This document shows, in pieces, positions 1-8,900 of a stretch of 64,000 nt of DNA. Within the stretch, counting starts at the first letter, position 1. Every line of letters begins with the position of its first letter. The notes below the pieces were generated by a model. The model searched no databases and had not been told where the DNA came from. It saw nothing but the letters and a program-made list of their open reading frames with translations. Location: positions 1,989,590-2,053,589 of the forward strand of contig NZ_SJPR01000001.1 of the NCBI RefSeq assembly GCF_007859955.1, given 5' to 3'. Made by a program: the position numbers and the translations under genes. This DNA comes from Botrimarina colliarenosi (GTDB lineage: Bacteria > Planctomycetota > Planctomycetia > Pirellulales > Lacipirellulaceae).

Positions 1-222
1 GTGCAGGATTGGCAATCCCGGCACGCAGTTGAACGACGACGCGGTTAGGTAGTAATCGCCGTCGAAGCCCGCCACATCAGGGTCGCTGTAGTCGGCGTAC
101 AGCACCGGGTTCTGGTAGCCGCCGGCGCCGTCGTCTGGCGACCAGGGGGCGGCTTGCGGGTCCTCCGCCAACACCGTGCCGGCGGGCAGCAACCACAGCA
201 GCAGAAGGGGTAAGATTCGCAT
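1..222 (-). CDS. Glycoside hydrolase family 43-like secreted enzyme, N-terminus only (runs off the window)
   Basis: The reverse strand reads from an ATG at 222 to the window edge, giving 74 residues. Residues 1-19 form a typical signal peptide (MRILPLLLLWLLP then an Ala-rich cleavage region ending LAED). The mature start contains NPVLYADYSDPDV followed by a DYYLTASSF segment and a PGLPILH motif. This is the hallmark opening of GH43 beta-xylosidase / arabinofuranosidase five-bladed propellers, in which the Asp of the SDPD motif is the general base. The likely role is extracellular or periplasmic cleavage of hemicellulose side chains or xylo-oligosaccharides. The remaining catalytic residues lie outside the window, so activity and exact specificity cannot be judged. 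Confidence 0.8.
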   Translation of the reverse strand, partial: MRILPLLLLWLLPAGTVLAEDPQAAPWSPDDGAGGYQNPVLYADYSDPDVAGFDGDYYLTASSFNCVPGLPILH

Positions 223-356
223 CGGTACCCGCTGATGAAATTCGCTAGAAAAGTTCGGTCGCCTGTGTAGCTGAGCGCCAGTATAAGCCGGCGCGTGCCG
301 CCGATGGCTTGGGGTGGCCCCCTCTTGAGACAAGAACGCCCCCTCGGGGGTAGCGA

Positions 357-1141
357 TCAATTCGACACGGGGGCCGTGTCGTCGTCGAACGTTTCAATCT
401 CGCCTTTCACCTCGGAGTCGCCTTTCCCATCGGTGTCGCCAGCGGCCGGAAGGTCGCGCCGGGGGCGGAGGATGATTTTGTCGCCGACCACTTCGAGCGA
501 CTCGAACCGGCTTAGCACTTTCGCGAATTTGGGGTCGCGATTGATTTTGACCGCCAAGTTCTGGCCGGCGAGCGTCCCAAGCATCCACGGCGGCAGCGGC
601 GAGCCGTTGACCTTGGCGTCGGCGAGGGTGACCGTCAGCGCGCCGTTGCGCATCGCCACCTCAAAGTCGACCGAGGCGTTGAGGAACCGCCCCCCGCCGC
701 CAGGCAGCTCGTCCATCGGCAGGCTGAGGTCGCCACCGACGCGGCCGTCCTCAATCCGCAGGAAGACCTTGCCGGCGAGGTCTTTGTTCTCGTTGATCAG
801 GCCGTTGAGCTCTTCGGCGGTGATCTCGAAGTCGGGCGGCGCCCCGTCCTCGCGTATCGCCTTGGCGAACGCGTCGAAGCGCGCCGTGATCTGCTCGACC
901 CGCGCGGCGGGCAGTTCGACCACCTCGATCTTGGCCGGCTCCTCGGCCGTGAACTGGTTGATGTAGGCCGCGCCGCGAAGTAGATCGCTAGCGGCACGCC
1001 CACCAGGAGCAGCAGCATCAGGATCGCCGTGATCAGGCAGCCCCAGAACAGGCAGCCCCGGCCTTGCCGCGGTTCGCGCTGCTCGGGCAGGGACTCGGGT
1101 GGCTGCTGGTCGAAACGGGGATCGTCGACACCGAAGGACAT
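357..1141 (-). pseudogene. Membrane-anchored conserved protein interrupted by a frameshift
   Basis: The first part starts at ATG 1141 (MSFGVDDPRF) and encodes a cytoplasmic Pro/Glu/Arg stretch and one strong membrane helix, about residues 32-54 (GCLFWGCLITAILML onward, ending IYFAAR). After FAAR, at about 966-975, this frame becomes Ser/Arg/Pro-rich and non-protein-like. The neighbouring frame instead continues sensibly as YINQFTAEEPAKIEVVELP and runs to a stop at 357. That downstream part looks like a soluble lipid- or ligand-binding style domain (regions FEITAEELNGLINENKDLAG and PPWMLGTLAGQNLAVKIN). One missing base in the GCGCGGCCTAC context would restore a single protein of about 260 residues. 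It is either a genuine frameshift or a sequence error; the intact look of both halves favours a recent mutation or an error. The molecular function is not recognised. Confidence 0.75.
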
Positions 1142-1262
1142 CGCGATTCGCGGTGAGCAAGGGGATACGAGGGGGACGGGACCAGCGTAGCACAGCGCGG
1201 CCGCAACACGGAACTTGGGCCCGTGCTTGCCATTCGCGGCCGGCTGGGCGATCTTGGCCGGC

Positions 1263-1535
1263 ATGCCCGACCCCGATTCCGCCACCCGTGATCGCCTCGC
1301 GGTCACCCGAACGAAGCTCGCCAACGAGCGGACGCTGCTCGCCTACATCCGTACGGCGGTGATGCTGGTCGCCTCGGGCGCCACGCTCTGGCGGCTCCAG
1401 CCGACGGGGCCGATCGACCGGACGCTTGGCGCCGTGACGATGGGGGTGGGGCTCGCCGTGCTGGCGGTCGGCCTGTTCCGGTTCTACAGCACGCACGGCG
1501 CGATCGACGGCGATGACGCCCCGCGCGAGGGCTGA
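1263..1535 (+). CDS. DUF202 family small membrane protein
   Basis: A 90-residue protein with the DUF202 signature, an N-terminal segment KLANERTLLAYIRTAVMLVA followed by two membrane helices (about residues 30-45 and 58-78). DUF202 (YidH-like) proteins are small inner-membrane proteins of unsettled function, found alone or next to transporters and polyphosphate enzymes. The ATG at 1263 is preferred because the family begins shortly before the RxxLANERT motif; in-frame upstream sequence has no family resemblance. No clear Shine-Dalgarno sequence is visible. It is divergent from the frameshifted gene upstream (about 120 bp shared promoter region) and converges on the ClpP-like gene with 8 bp between stops. 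Confidence 0.8.
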   Translation: MPDPDSATRDRLAVTRTKLANERTLLAYIRTAVMLVASGATLWRLQPTGPIDRTLGAVTMGVGLAVLAVGLFRFYSTHGAIDGDDAPREG

Positions 1536-1543
1536 GCCCGCCG

Positions 1544-2299
1544 TCAGGCTGCGGCGCGGGGACGGGCGCGTGGTTCCTCGGCCGGTTGATGGACGGGCTG
1601 CGCGATCTCGTCGATCAGCTCCATCTTCAGCGCCTGCTCGGCGTTGAGGTACCACTGGTTGTCGCCGGTCCCGTCGAACCACGACTCGGGCACGTCGGTG
1701 TAGCGGCGGTAGACGTCGCGGAAGCGGTCCAACTCGCGGCGATCGACGTCGAAGTCGTCGCCCGGCTCGAAATCGTTGACGTGCACCGACAGGAGCGTGT
1801 TGGGCGTTGCGGCCCGCTTGCCGGTGGCGGCGGCCAGGATCACCGTGCCGGCCGAGTAGCAGCCCCCAATCGCCGTGACGTTCACCGGCGCCTCGATCGC
1901 ACGCATCGTATCGACGATCGTGAAGGCCGAGTCGACCCAGCCCCCCGACGTGGCGATCCGCAGGTCGATCGGCCGGGCGGGGTCCAACGCGTCGAGATAG
2001 ATCAGGCGCTCAACGACATGGCGGGCGACCCGCTCGTTCATCCCCTCGCAGACCAGCACGATCCGGCTCTTGAGGAGCGGCTCGTTGGGGTCGATCGGTT
2101 GGTGGTTGTAGCCCGACTCGTTGAGGCGATCGATGAGGTGGTCGATGGCGGGTTCGGCCAGGTACTCGACGCCCCCCACGTACTCGGCCGAGGCCATCAC
2201 CTCTTCGGCCAAATCGCTGGCCGGTTTGCTAATCCCGATGCTCGCCAGTAGCAGCAGCACCAAGGCGAGCCAGCCGAGAACTGCAAAGACGGTTTTCAT
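1544..2299 (-). CDS. Membrane-anchored ClpP-like serine protease
   Basis: The protein has 251 residues. Residues 4-22 form an N-terminal membrane anchor (VFAVLGWLALVLLLLASIG), and the rest is a ClpP/crotonase-fold domain. Visible family elements are RIVLVCEGMNE (beta-1), a glycine turn TSGGWVDSAFTIVDTM (residues 117-132) and the nucleophile elbow GGCYSAGTVILAAATGKR with Ser149. SVHVND with His173 follows, then LNAEQALKMELIDEI, the C-terminal ClpP signature. The third triad residue is unclear: the position usually Asp is Gln, with Asp213 two residues away. Ser and His suggest an active peptidase, probably acting on membrane or periplasm-facing substrates, but it lacks the ClpX-docking context. 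No Clp ATPase gene is in this window. The ATG at 2299 is chosen because it opens directly into the anchor. Confidence 0.75.
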   Translation of the reverse strand: MKTVFAVLGWLALVLLLLASIGISKPASDLAEEVMASAEYVGGVEYLAEPAIDHLIDRLNESGYNHQPIDPNEPLLKSRIVLVCEGMNERVARHVVERLIYLDALDPARPIDLRIATSGGWVDSAFTIVDTMRAIEAPVNVTAIGGCYSAGTVILAAATGKRAATPNTLLSVHVNDFEPGDDFDVDRRELDRFRDVYRRYTDVPESWFDGTGDNQWYLNAEQALKMELIDEIAQPVHQPAEEPRARPRAAA

Positions 2300-2372
2300 G
2301 CGGAGCCTGAGGGGTCGATCAATTCGGTGCGAGGACGTGCCGGCGGTTACCCGATCGTTTAAAGTCAGTCGC

Positions 2373-3791
2373 GTGAATCGACCTCCCTCCGACGCCGACG
2401 CCCCCCGAGCAGCCGCCCTCGCCTGGCTCATGGGCCGCGTCAATTACGAGCGGACCAAGGTTATCCCCTACACGGAGGAGTCTCTCAAGCTCGACCGCAT
2501 CCGCGAGCTGCTGCGGCGGCTCGGCGACCCGCACGTCGGGCAGCGGATCGTCCACATAGCGGGGACCAAGGGGAAGGGGTCGACCGCGGCGATGATCGCG
2601 GCGGCATGCGAGGCGGCGGGGCTGCGGACCGGGGTTTCGAGCTCGCCCCACCTCGAGCGGCTTGAGGAACGCTTTGCCGTCGGGGGCCACCCCTGCACCG
2701 CCGCCGACCTCGTCGGGCTCGTCGAGCGGGTGCGGCCGATCGCCGAGGCGATGGACCGCGAGCCGGTCGGCGGGCCGACCTACTTCGATCTTACGACGGC
2801 GATGGCGCTGGCGCATTTTGCCGACCGGGCGGTCGATGCGGTGGTGCTAGAGGTCGGCTTGGGGGGGCGACTCGACTCGACCAATGTGGTGACGCCCGAA
2901 GTGGCGGTCGTCACAAGCATCAGCCTCGACCACACGCTGCTGCTCGGGGCGACGCGCGACAAGATCGCCGTCGAGAAGGGGGGAATCATTAAGCCTGGCG
3001 TCCCCGCGGTGAGCGGCGTCGCCGACACCGAGGCGGGCGACGTCCTCGAGCGGATCGCCGCGGAGCGGGCGTGCCCTTTCTGGCGCCGGGGGCGTGACTT
3101 CGACCTGCAACGAGACCTTCCGTCCGACGGGGGCGCCTGGCGGTTCACCCGACGACAGGAAGACGGCGCGACCGAGACCATTGATGGCGTCGCCCCCGCG
3201 CTGCCGGGAACGGCCCAAGCGGAGAACGCCGCGGTGGCGCTGGCGGCGCTCGGCGTGCTCGCCGACCGCGGTTGGCGGCTGCCGATCGAGGCGCGGCGGG
3301 TCGGCGTGAACACCGGTCGCCTCGCCGGGAGGCTGGAGCGCTTCGAGGGCGACCCAACGATCGTCATTGATGGGGCCCACAACGACGCCTCGGCCGCGGC
3401 TCTGGCCGAAGCGCTCGACGCGTTGTGCGGCCCAACGCCGCGCGAGCGGCGGGTGCTGGTCATCGCGGTGAGCGACGACAAAGACTTGGGTGCGATACTC
3501 AAGCCGCTCGCGCGACGCTTTGGCTGCGTGATCGCAACGCGGTTTCAGGACAACCCGCGTGCGGCTTCACCGGAAAAGGTCGCCGAGGAGGCTCGGCGAT
3601 GGGTCATCGAGGGCGCCGTCGTCCAGACGGCCCCGACGCCCGCCGCGGCCTGGGAGACGGCCCGGCGGCGCGCCGCGGGGGGCGGCGCGGGGGGCGGCGC
3701 GGTCGTGTTCACCGGCTCGCTGCTCTTTGCAGCGGAGGTCCGGCGGTTGGTCGTGGCCGAGCGGGGCGCCCCGCTCGGCAGACCGGCGTGA
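2373..3791 (+). CDS. folC: Bifunctional dihydrofolate / folylpolyglutamate synthase
   Basis: A Mur-ligase-family enzyme of 472 residues that adds glutamate to dihydropteroate and folates with ATP in the cytoplasm. The N-terminus contains the FolC-typical LMGRVNYERT and KLDRIRELLRRLG segments, then the P-loop HIAGTKGKGSTAAM (residues 61-74) and SSPHLERLEERF. EVGLGGRLDSTNVV is the second signature, and the C-terminal Mur domain includes VIDGAHNDASAAALAEAL. The start is taken as GTG 2373, because family proteins begin about 15 residues before the NYER motif and no ATG lies there. Its 5' end faces the ClpP-like gene across 73 bp. Length is normal for FolC, although the C-terminal portion has a Gly-rich insert near residue 435. 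Confidence 0.93.
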   Translation: MNRPPSDADAPRAAALAWLMGRVNYERTKVIPYTEESLKLDRIRELLRRLGDPHVGQRIVHIAGTKGKGSTAAMIAAACEAAGLRTGVSSSPHLERLEERFAVGGHPCTAADLVGLVERVRPIAEAMDREPVGGPTYFDLTTAMALAHFADRAVDAVVLEVGLGGRLDSTNVVTPEVAVVTSISLDHTLLLGATRDKIAVEKGGIIKPGVPAVSGVADTEAGDVLERIAAERACPFWRRGRDFDLQRDLPSDGGAWRFTRRQEDGATETIDGVAPALPGTAQAENAAVALAALGVLADRGWRLPIEARRVGVNTGRLAGRLERFEGDPTIVIDGAHNDASAAALAEALDALCGPTPRERRVLVIAVSDDKDLGAILKPLARRFGCVIATRFQDNPRAASPEKVAEEARRWVIEGAVVQTAPTPAAAWETARRRAAGGGAGGGAVVFTGSLLFAAEVRRLVVAERGAPLGRPA

Positions 3792-3859
3792 GAGCGTGGC
3801 GACTGGGTCAGGCGGGCGCCACGCCCCGGTGCTTCCCCCCTGGGAAGGCTTGCATTGGT

Positions 3860-4135
3860 TTAGAAGCGGCGTGACGTCATCAGCTCGAACGCAAACTCGT
3901 CGTCAAGCGTCAGGGCCTCGTCCGCCATCGGGTTGACCGGCCGGACCGCTTCGCGGCGGACGGCTTCTTCGTCGCGGACTTCTTGCTGCAGCTGCTCGAC
4001 GAGCGAGCGGATATGCGGGTCGGCCCAAGGCAGCAAGTCGCTGGGGCGGAATCGAGGCTGCGTGCGTTGGGTCATGCCGTGAGTTTCGGCGTCTGCTAGC
4101 ACAACAACGCAGCGAATCTTTCGAGTGGCGACCAT
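3860..4135 (-). CDS. Small conserved-looking protein of unknown function
   Basis: The reading frame encodes 91 residues. The ATG at 4135 has a well-placed AAGGAA Shine-Dalgarno sequence about 8 bases upstream, supporting this start over an internal ATG at 4075. The protein is charged and mostly helical by inspection: RFRPSDLLPWADPHIRSL is followed by an acidic/basic helix (LQQEVRDEEAVRREAVR) and an acidic tail. There is no signal peptide, membrane segment or recognised domain. It lies downstream of the S41 protease in the same orientation but 359 bp away, so it probably has its own promoter. Function unknown. Confidence 0.55.
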   Translation of the reverse strand: MVATRKIRCVVVLADAETHGMTQRTQPRFRPSDLLPWADPHIRSLVEQLQQEVRDEEAVRREAVRPVNPMADEALTLDDEFAFELMTSRRF

Positions 4136-4494
4136 GGTGTCGTTCCTTTGTATTCCGGATGGAGGAGATGTTGGGATAAGGGACCGACTGGCGCCATCGG
4201 CTCAAGCCCGGCTGGGGGTGGCGTTGAGCGGCGGTGGGGCGCGGCGGGCGGTCCGGAGGGCGGGTCGCTCGTCCCTCGAGCGTCGACCTCGAAAGACCTT
4301 AGAAGCACGGGGCGTGCCAATCCGTCCTGCCGAAGCCGCTAGCACCCTGAATCCGCCGGAAGACGCCGGTTTCGCCCCGTGACGCCTCGGCGAAGGGGTC
4401 ACCCCGTTGGTAACTCTTGCAAACGGGTTTACCGACAGCGGGCCGTCAGCGGCTCCCTTACCGACGCGGCTCGGCGGATCGCTGCGGCGCCTTG
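4136..4494. other. Intergenic region without a visible gene
   Basis: About 360 bp between the S41 protease stop and the small reverse-strand gene. Reading frames here lack codon bias and family features. It should hold the promoter and leader of the downstream small gene (the Shine-Dalgarno sequence is at its left edge). No strong hairpin or repeat was found. Confidence 0.5.
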
Positions 4495-5877
4495 CTAGCG
4501 GGCTGCGTCGAGCTTGGCTTGCATGCGATCCACCGCCAGCCGCAATGCCGCGTCGGCAACCAGAGGGTCTTCCACCTCTGGCGTCAGTTCGATCAGGCGC
4601 TCGGCCGCCACGAGGTCGCGCTGGCGCCGCCACTCGTACCAGGCGACCCGCTCCGCGTCGGTGAGGGGGACCTCGGCGCCGGGGTCGGGCGAGACGCCCC
4701 AGGGGGCCTCCTCGGGCGTGCCGGGGAGCCGATGGATGTTGACGCCACTCGGGCGCCAGTAGCTAGCGGTCGTCAGCTTTAGCAAGCTGTGCTTCGGTTC
4801 GAGGTCCAGGAGCTGCTGGACCGTCCCCTTGCCGTAGGAACGTTGCCCGACGACCACGACCCGGCCGTGGTCCTGGAGGGCGGCGGCGACGATCTCGCTG
4901 GCGCTGGCGGTGTCGCCATCGACGAGGACCGCCAGCGGCAAGTCGGCGAAGGGGCCGTCTTGGGTGGTGGTGTAAGCGTCGAGGACCTCGCCGTCGCGGC
5001 CCCGGGTGCTGACAACCAGCGAGTCGGCCGGCAGCAGCAGCTCACCAACGTCGATCGCCGCGTCGAGCGCCCCGCCGGCGTTGCCGCGGACATCGAGGAC
5101 GACCGCCTTGGCGCCGTCGTCAACCGCTTGCCGCAAGGCGTCGGCGAGCTCTGCGGCGGTCTTGCTGCCGAAGATCGTAATCCGCACCAGCGCGATCCGC
5201 GGATCGTCCTGCAGCGGGTAGACCCAACCGCCGTCGGCGCTGTGCCGGTCGCCGATCACCGAGGGGACGCGGATCACCTCGCGGACGAGCTGGAACGCCT
5301 CCTCAGACCCGTCCTCGTGCCGGACCGAGACCGCTACCGGCGCGCCGGGCTTGCCCCGCATGAGCGACACCACGTCTTGTAGGCCGAGCCCCGCCGTCGC
5401 CTTGCCATCGACCGTGAGGATGAGGTCTTTCGCGCGGATTGGCGACTCGTAGGCCGGCGTTCCTGGCTGCGGCGGTTCGACGACGACGACCCGGGGAGGA
5501 TCGCCGTCGAGCCCAACCCGTACGCCCACGCCCCCGAACTCCTGCCGCATGTCGGCGAGCAGCGGCTCGGCCGAGCTCGGTGCGAGGAACCCAGAGTGGA
5601 CGTCGCCCCGCTGACGGAGCACCGCGACCATGCCGCTGACCGCCCCGGCGAACAACTCTTGGTCGGGGGGCTCTTCCAGCGCGAGGTCGTCGACCAGCTC
5701 GTAAGCGCGGCTGACGTACCGGACGTAGGGGTTTCGCTCTGAGCGAGCGAAACAGAGCAGCCCGACCGCGATCCCAATGAAAAGCACCGTAAGGTTGCGT
5801 CGCGACATCCGGAGCGGCCGATCGAGCGGAGAGTCTGGTCCGCCGGCAGTATCACTCGGCAGGGCGTCGTTGGCCAC
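4495..5877 (-). CDS. S41 family carboxyl-terminal processing protease (Ctp/Prc-like) with PDZ domain
   Basis: A 460-residue membrane-anchored serine protease. An N-terminal helix (about residues 29-43, TVLFIGIAVGLLCFA) exports the enzyme. A helical region follows, then a PDZ domain (about 108-200) with the GGVGVRVGLDGDPPRVVVVE and IRAKDLILTVDGKA segments. The protease core has VVLDVRGNAGGALDAAI (260-275), the TASASE catalytic Ser motif (323-328) and RSYGKGTVQ with the general-base Lys350. Such enzymes trim C-termini of periplasmic proteins. The open frame starts at GTG 5877; ATG 5808, just before the anchor, is a good alternative and neither has a clear ribosome site. It follows the RND transporter by 52 bp on the same strand, so co-transcription is plausible. 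Confidence 0.9.
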   Translation of the reverse strand: MANDALPSDTAGGPDSPLDRPLRMSRRNLTVLFIGIAVGLLCFARSERNPYVRYVSRAYELVDDLALEEPPDQELFAGAVSGMVAVLRQRGDVHSGFLAPSSAEPLLADMRQEFGGVGVRVGLDGDPPRVVVVEPPQPGTPAYESPIRAKDLILTVDGKATAGLGLQDVVSLMRGKPGAPVAVSVRHEDGSEEAFQLVREVIRVPSVIGDRHSADGGWVYPLQDDPRIALVRITIFGSKTAAELADALRQAVDDGAKAVVLDVRGNAGGALDAAIDVGELLLPADSLVVSTRGRDGEVLDAYTTTQDGPFADLPLAVLVDGDTASASEIVAAALQDHGRVVVVGQRSYGKGTVQQLLDLEPKHSLLKLTTASYWRPSGVNIHRLPGTPEEAPWGVSPDPGAEVPLTDAERVAWYEWRRQRDLVAAERLIELTPEVEDPLVADAALRLAVDRMQAKLDAAR

Positions 5878-5929
5878 AGGCCGCCGCCCACTTCGTCCGA
5901 ATCAGGAGGACCTAATCGGGCGGACTCCG

Positions 5930-8900
5930 TCAGTTCGAGGGATCGTTCGAGGGCTGGCGACGGAACCTTTGGAGCTTCGTCCGGAGGGCGGCATTGGCGG
6001 CTGACAGGGGTTCGTCGGCGGCGTCGCCGGCAGGCGAGACGATCGGCTCGGCGTGGACCGGGACGGCCGCGGGGCTGACCTGCGGCTGGGCGGACCCTGA
6101 ATGGGCGGACCCTGGCTGGGCGACCGGCGACGGGGCTCTCCGACTCTGGGCTTCCTCGGGAGTCGCCGGCGCCTTGGGGGCGAAGAACCGGCCCAGCGGC
6201 CCGCACAGCAGCGCCGGCAGCATCACCAAGTCGCCGATCAACGCGACCGCCAAGATGGTGATCATCAGCGTGCCGAACTGCTGCGTCGGCGTGAAAGTGC
6301 TCACCGCAAACACGGCGAGACCCATCCCGCCGATGAGAGTTGTCTGCATCATCGCGGTGGCGCAGCGGTCGAACGCCTGCTCGGTCGCGCTCCGGCGGTC
6401 GAGCCCGCTGCGGATGCCGCGGCTGAACCACGTTACAAAGTGGAGCGTGTCGTCCACGGCGACGCCGAGCGCGACGCTCGCGGCCATCATGATGCCGATA
6501 TCGACCTTAATGCCGATCCAGCCGATCACGCCAAACACCATGACGATCGGGAAGACGTTCGGCAGCATCGAGGCGACGCCCGCCGGGGGGCTGCGGAGCA
6601 CGAACATCATGACGCAGGCGATCAGACCGGTCGCCCAGATGATGCTCTGACGCAGGCTCGTGAGCAGCTCGCGCTGCGTCTTGTAGACCAGCGGCACGAT
6701 GCCCGTGTAGACGGCGGTCGCTTCGGTCGGCGGCGTCGCTTCAACGCCGGGCGCCGTGAGGGCGAGCGTCGCGACGTCGACGCCCTTGAGCGGCGCCGCG
6801 TTGGCGGCGTTGAGCGTCACGACCGCGTCGAAGCGCTCGGCCAGTTGCTGAAGCGTCTGGGCCCGCCTCTCGGGGTCGGCGGCTTGGAAGGTCGCCAGCG
6901 GGTAGACGGTGAAGTCTTTCGTCGCGGACGACTGTAGCAGGTCGGCGAGCCAGGCTTCGGGCGAGCCGGGCTTCGGCAGCCAGGGATTCTCGGGGTCGTT
7001 CGTGTCGGTCAGCAGACAGACCCGCGCCTCGTCGAGTGGTATCCCCTGGGCGGCGAGTTTCGCGACGAGTAGGTCCCGCACTTTATAAGCGTCGAGCACC
7101 GGCTCGATCTTGCCGCGCAAGTCTTCGACGAAATGGCCGTAGTCAACGTCGCCCAAGGCGGTGACGCGGGCGCTGACGCGCCACAGCTCGCGGCCGGTCC
7201 GTTTGCCGTCGGTCTCCTCGGCGAGGAGGTACTCATTCAGGTCGCGGCGCGACGACTCCATCGCTTCGCTGGTGGCGGACTCGACCGCCCGTCGGGCCGA
7301 GGCCGACCCGCCCGCGTCTTGCGGCTTCGCCCCAAAGGTGGCGGCCGAGAGCGCGCGGCTCACCTCGTCGAGCGACTCGACCTGGGCCTGCAACGTACGG
7401 ACGAGCTCCGCCCGCTCGTACATCGTCATCCGGTAGCGCGGCTTCGCGTCGTCGGCCTGGAGATCGACCGCCTTCTCGTAGGGCGAGCGGAGTTGGTCGT
7501 CGTCGAGGGCGACGATCACCTCCATCGGGACGAGGTTGCCCAGGTTGGCTTCCAGCCACGCGTAGTCGTGGATCAGGTCGCAGTCTTCATCGAGAAGGCC
7601 AAGCAGTTGGACCGACGTATGGATCTTCGGCAAGCCGAGCGCCGCGATCCCCATCAGCACCAGGCAGCACGTAAGGGTCAATGTGTGACGCCGGGTTACA
7701 AACCTAGCTAGCGGGGCGTGCCATGCCGGATCATTTGCACCTGCAGGTTGCAAGAAGTTGCGGTAGATAAGATCGAGTAGAGCGAAGTGTCTCCTGTATG
7801 GTACGAATGAAAAAAGGTGCCAAGGCATCGACTGACGCTCGCGTGGCTCTTTCGGCATTCTCCTGTTTTTATCTTCGACGACCCGTCGGCTGGGCGGGAA
7901 TCGGTGCAGGAACACCGGCATGATCGAGAACAAGAGGGCCACCGCCACCATGACGCCGATGGCGGAGAAGATGCCAAACTTCTGGATCGGGAGGATGTCG
8001 CTCGCGGCGAGCGACCCGAGCCCCACCGCCGTGGTAAACGCCGCCAGCAGGCACGGGACCCAAGCGACGCGCACCGCACGCTCGACGGCGCCGAACTGCC
8101 CGCGGTCGATCCGCTCGTCCTTGTAGTAGTTGACGAGGTGGATCGCCCCCGAGAGAGCGAGCACGTAGACCACCGCCGGCATCGACATCAGGATGGCGTC
8201 GGCGGTCCCCAGTCGGGGTTGGCTGAGCCCCATCAAGAACATCTCGAAGCCGCCGAACCAGTAGACGAGCGACAGGCTCATGCCGGCGCTGGCGCCCGCG
8301 GTCCAGAAGACCATGGCGGTGATCTTCTTGCTGCGGAAGCAGAGGTACGCCAGCGAGATGCCGACCAGGCCCGAGAGGCCGGCGAGGCGGATCAGCGTCC
8401 GTTCGCCCTCGATGTCGATCGTGATGTTGTCGACCGGCGGGCCGCCCATGTGGATCGCCTCGAGCGGCACGCCGCACTGCTCGTGGGCGATGTCGCGGAC
8501 CCGCTCCACGGCGACTCGCATCTGCCGGTTGCTGTCGGTAAGCCGGTCGTCGAGGTACGCCAGCAGGCAGGTGACCCGCGAACCGTCGCCGAGCGTCTCG
8601 CCATCGGGGCCGATCTTCTCGGGGCCCACCAGCGCGCCTTCGAGCCGCTCGATGGCGGCGTTGCGGCTGAGCGACGCGGCGCCGGTCGTCAGCGTCTCGA
8701 CCGTGTCGGGGCCGGTGACGACGCGTGGGTACCAGGCCCAGTCGCCTTGATCGTCTTTGACCGCCCGCAGCTTCTGCTCGAGGAGCCGCATCTTCTCGGT
8801 GTTGCCGAGCGTGCAGCCGTCCCAACTAATGAGAATGAAAGAGTCGTGCGCGAAGTGGTCGCGGAACCACATCAAGTCGGCCGACTCGGAGTAGTTCGCC

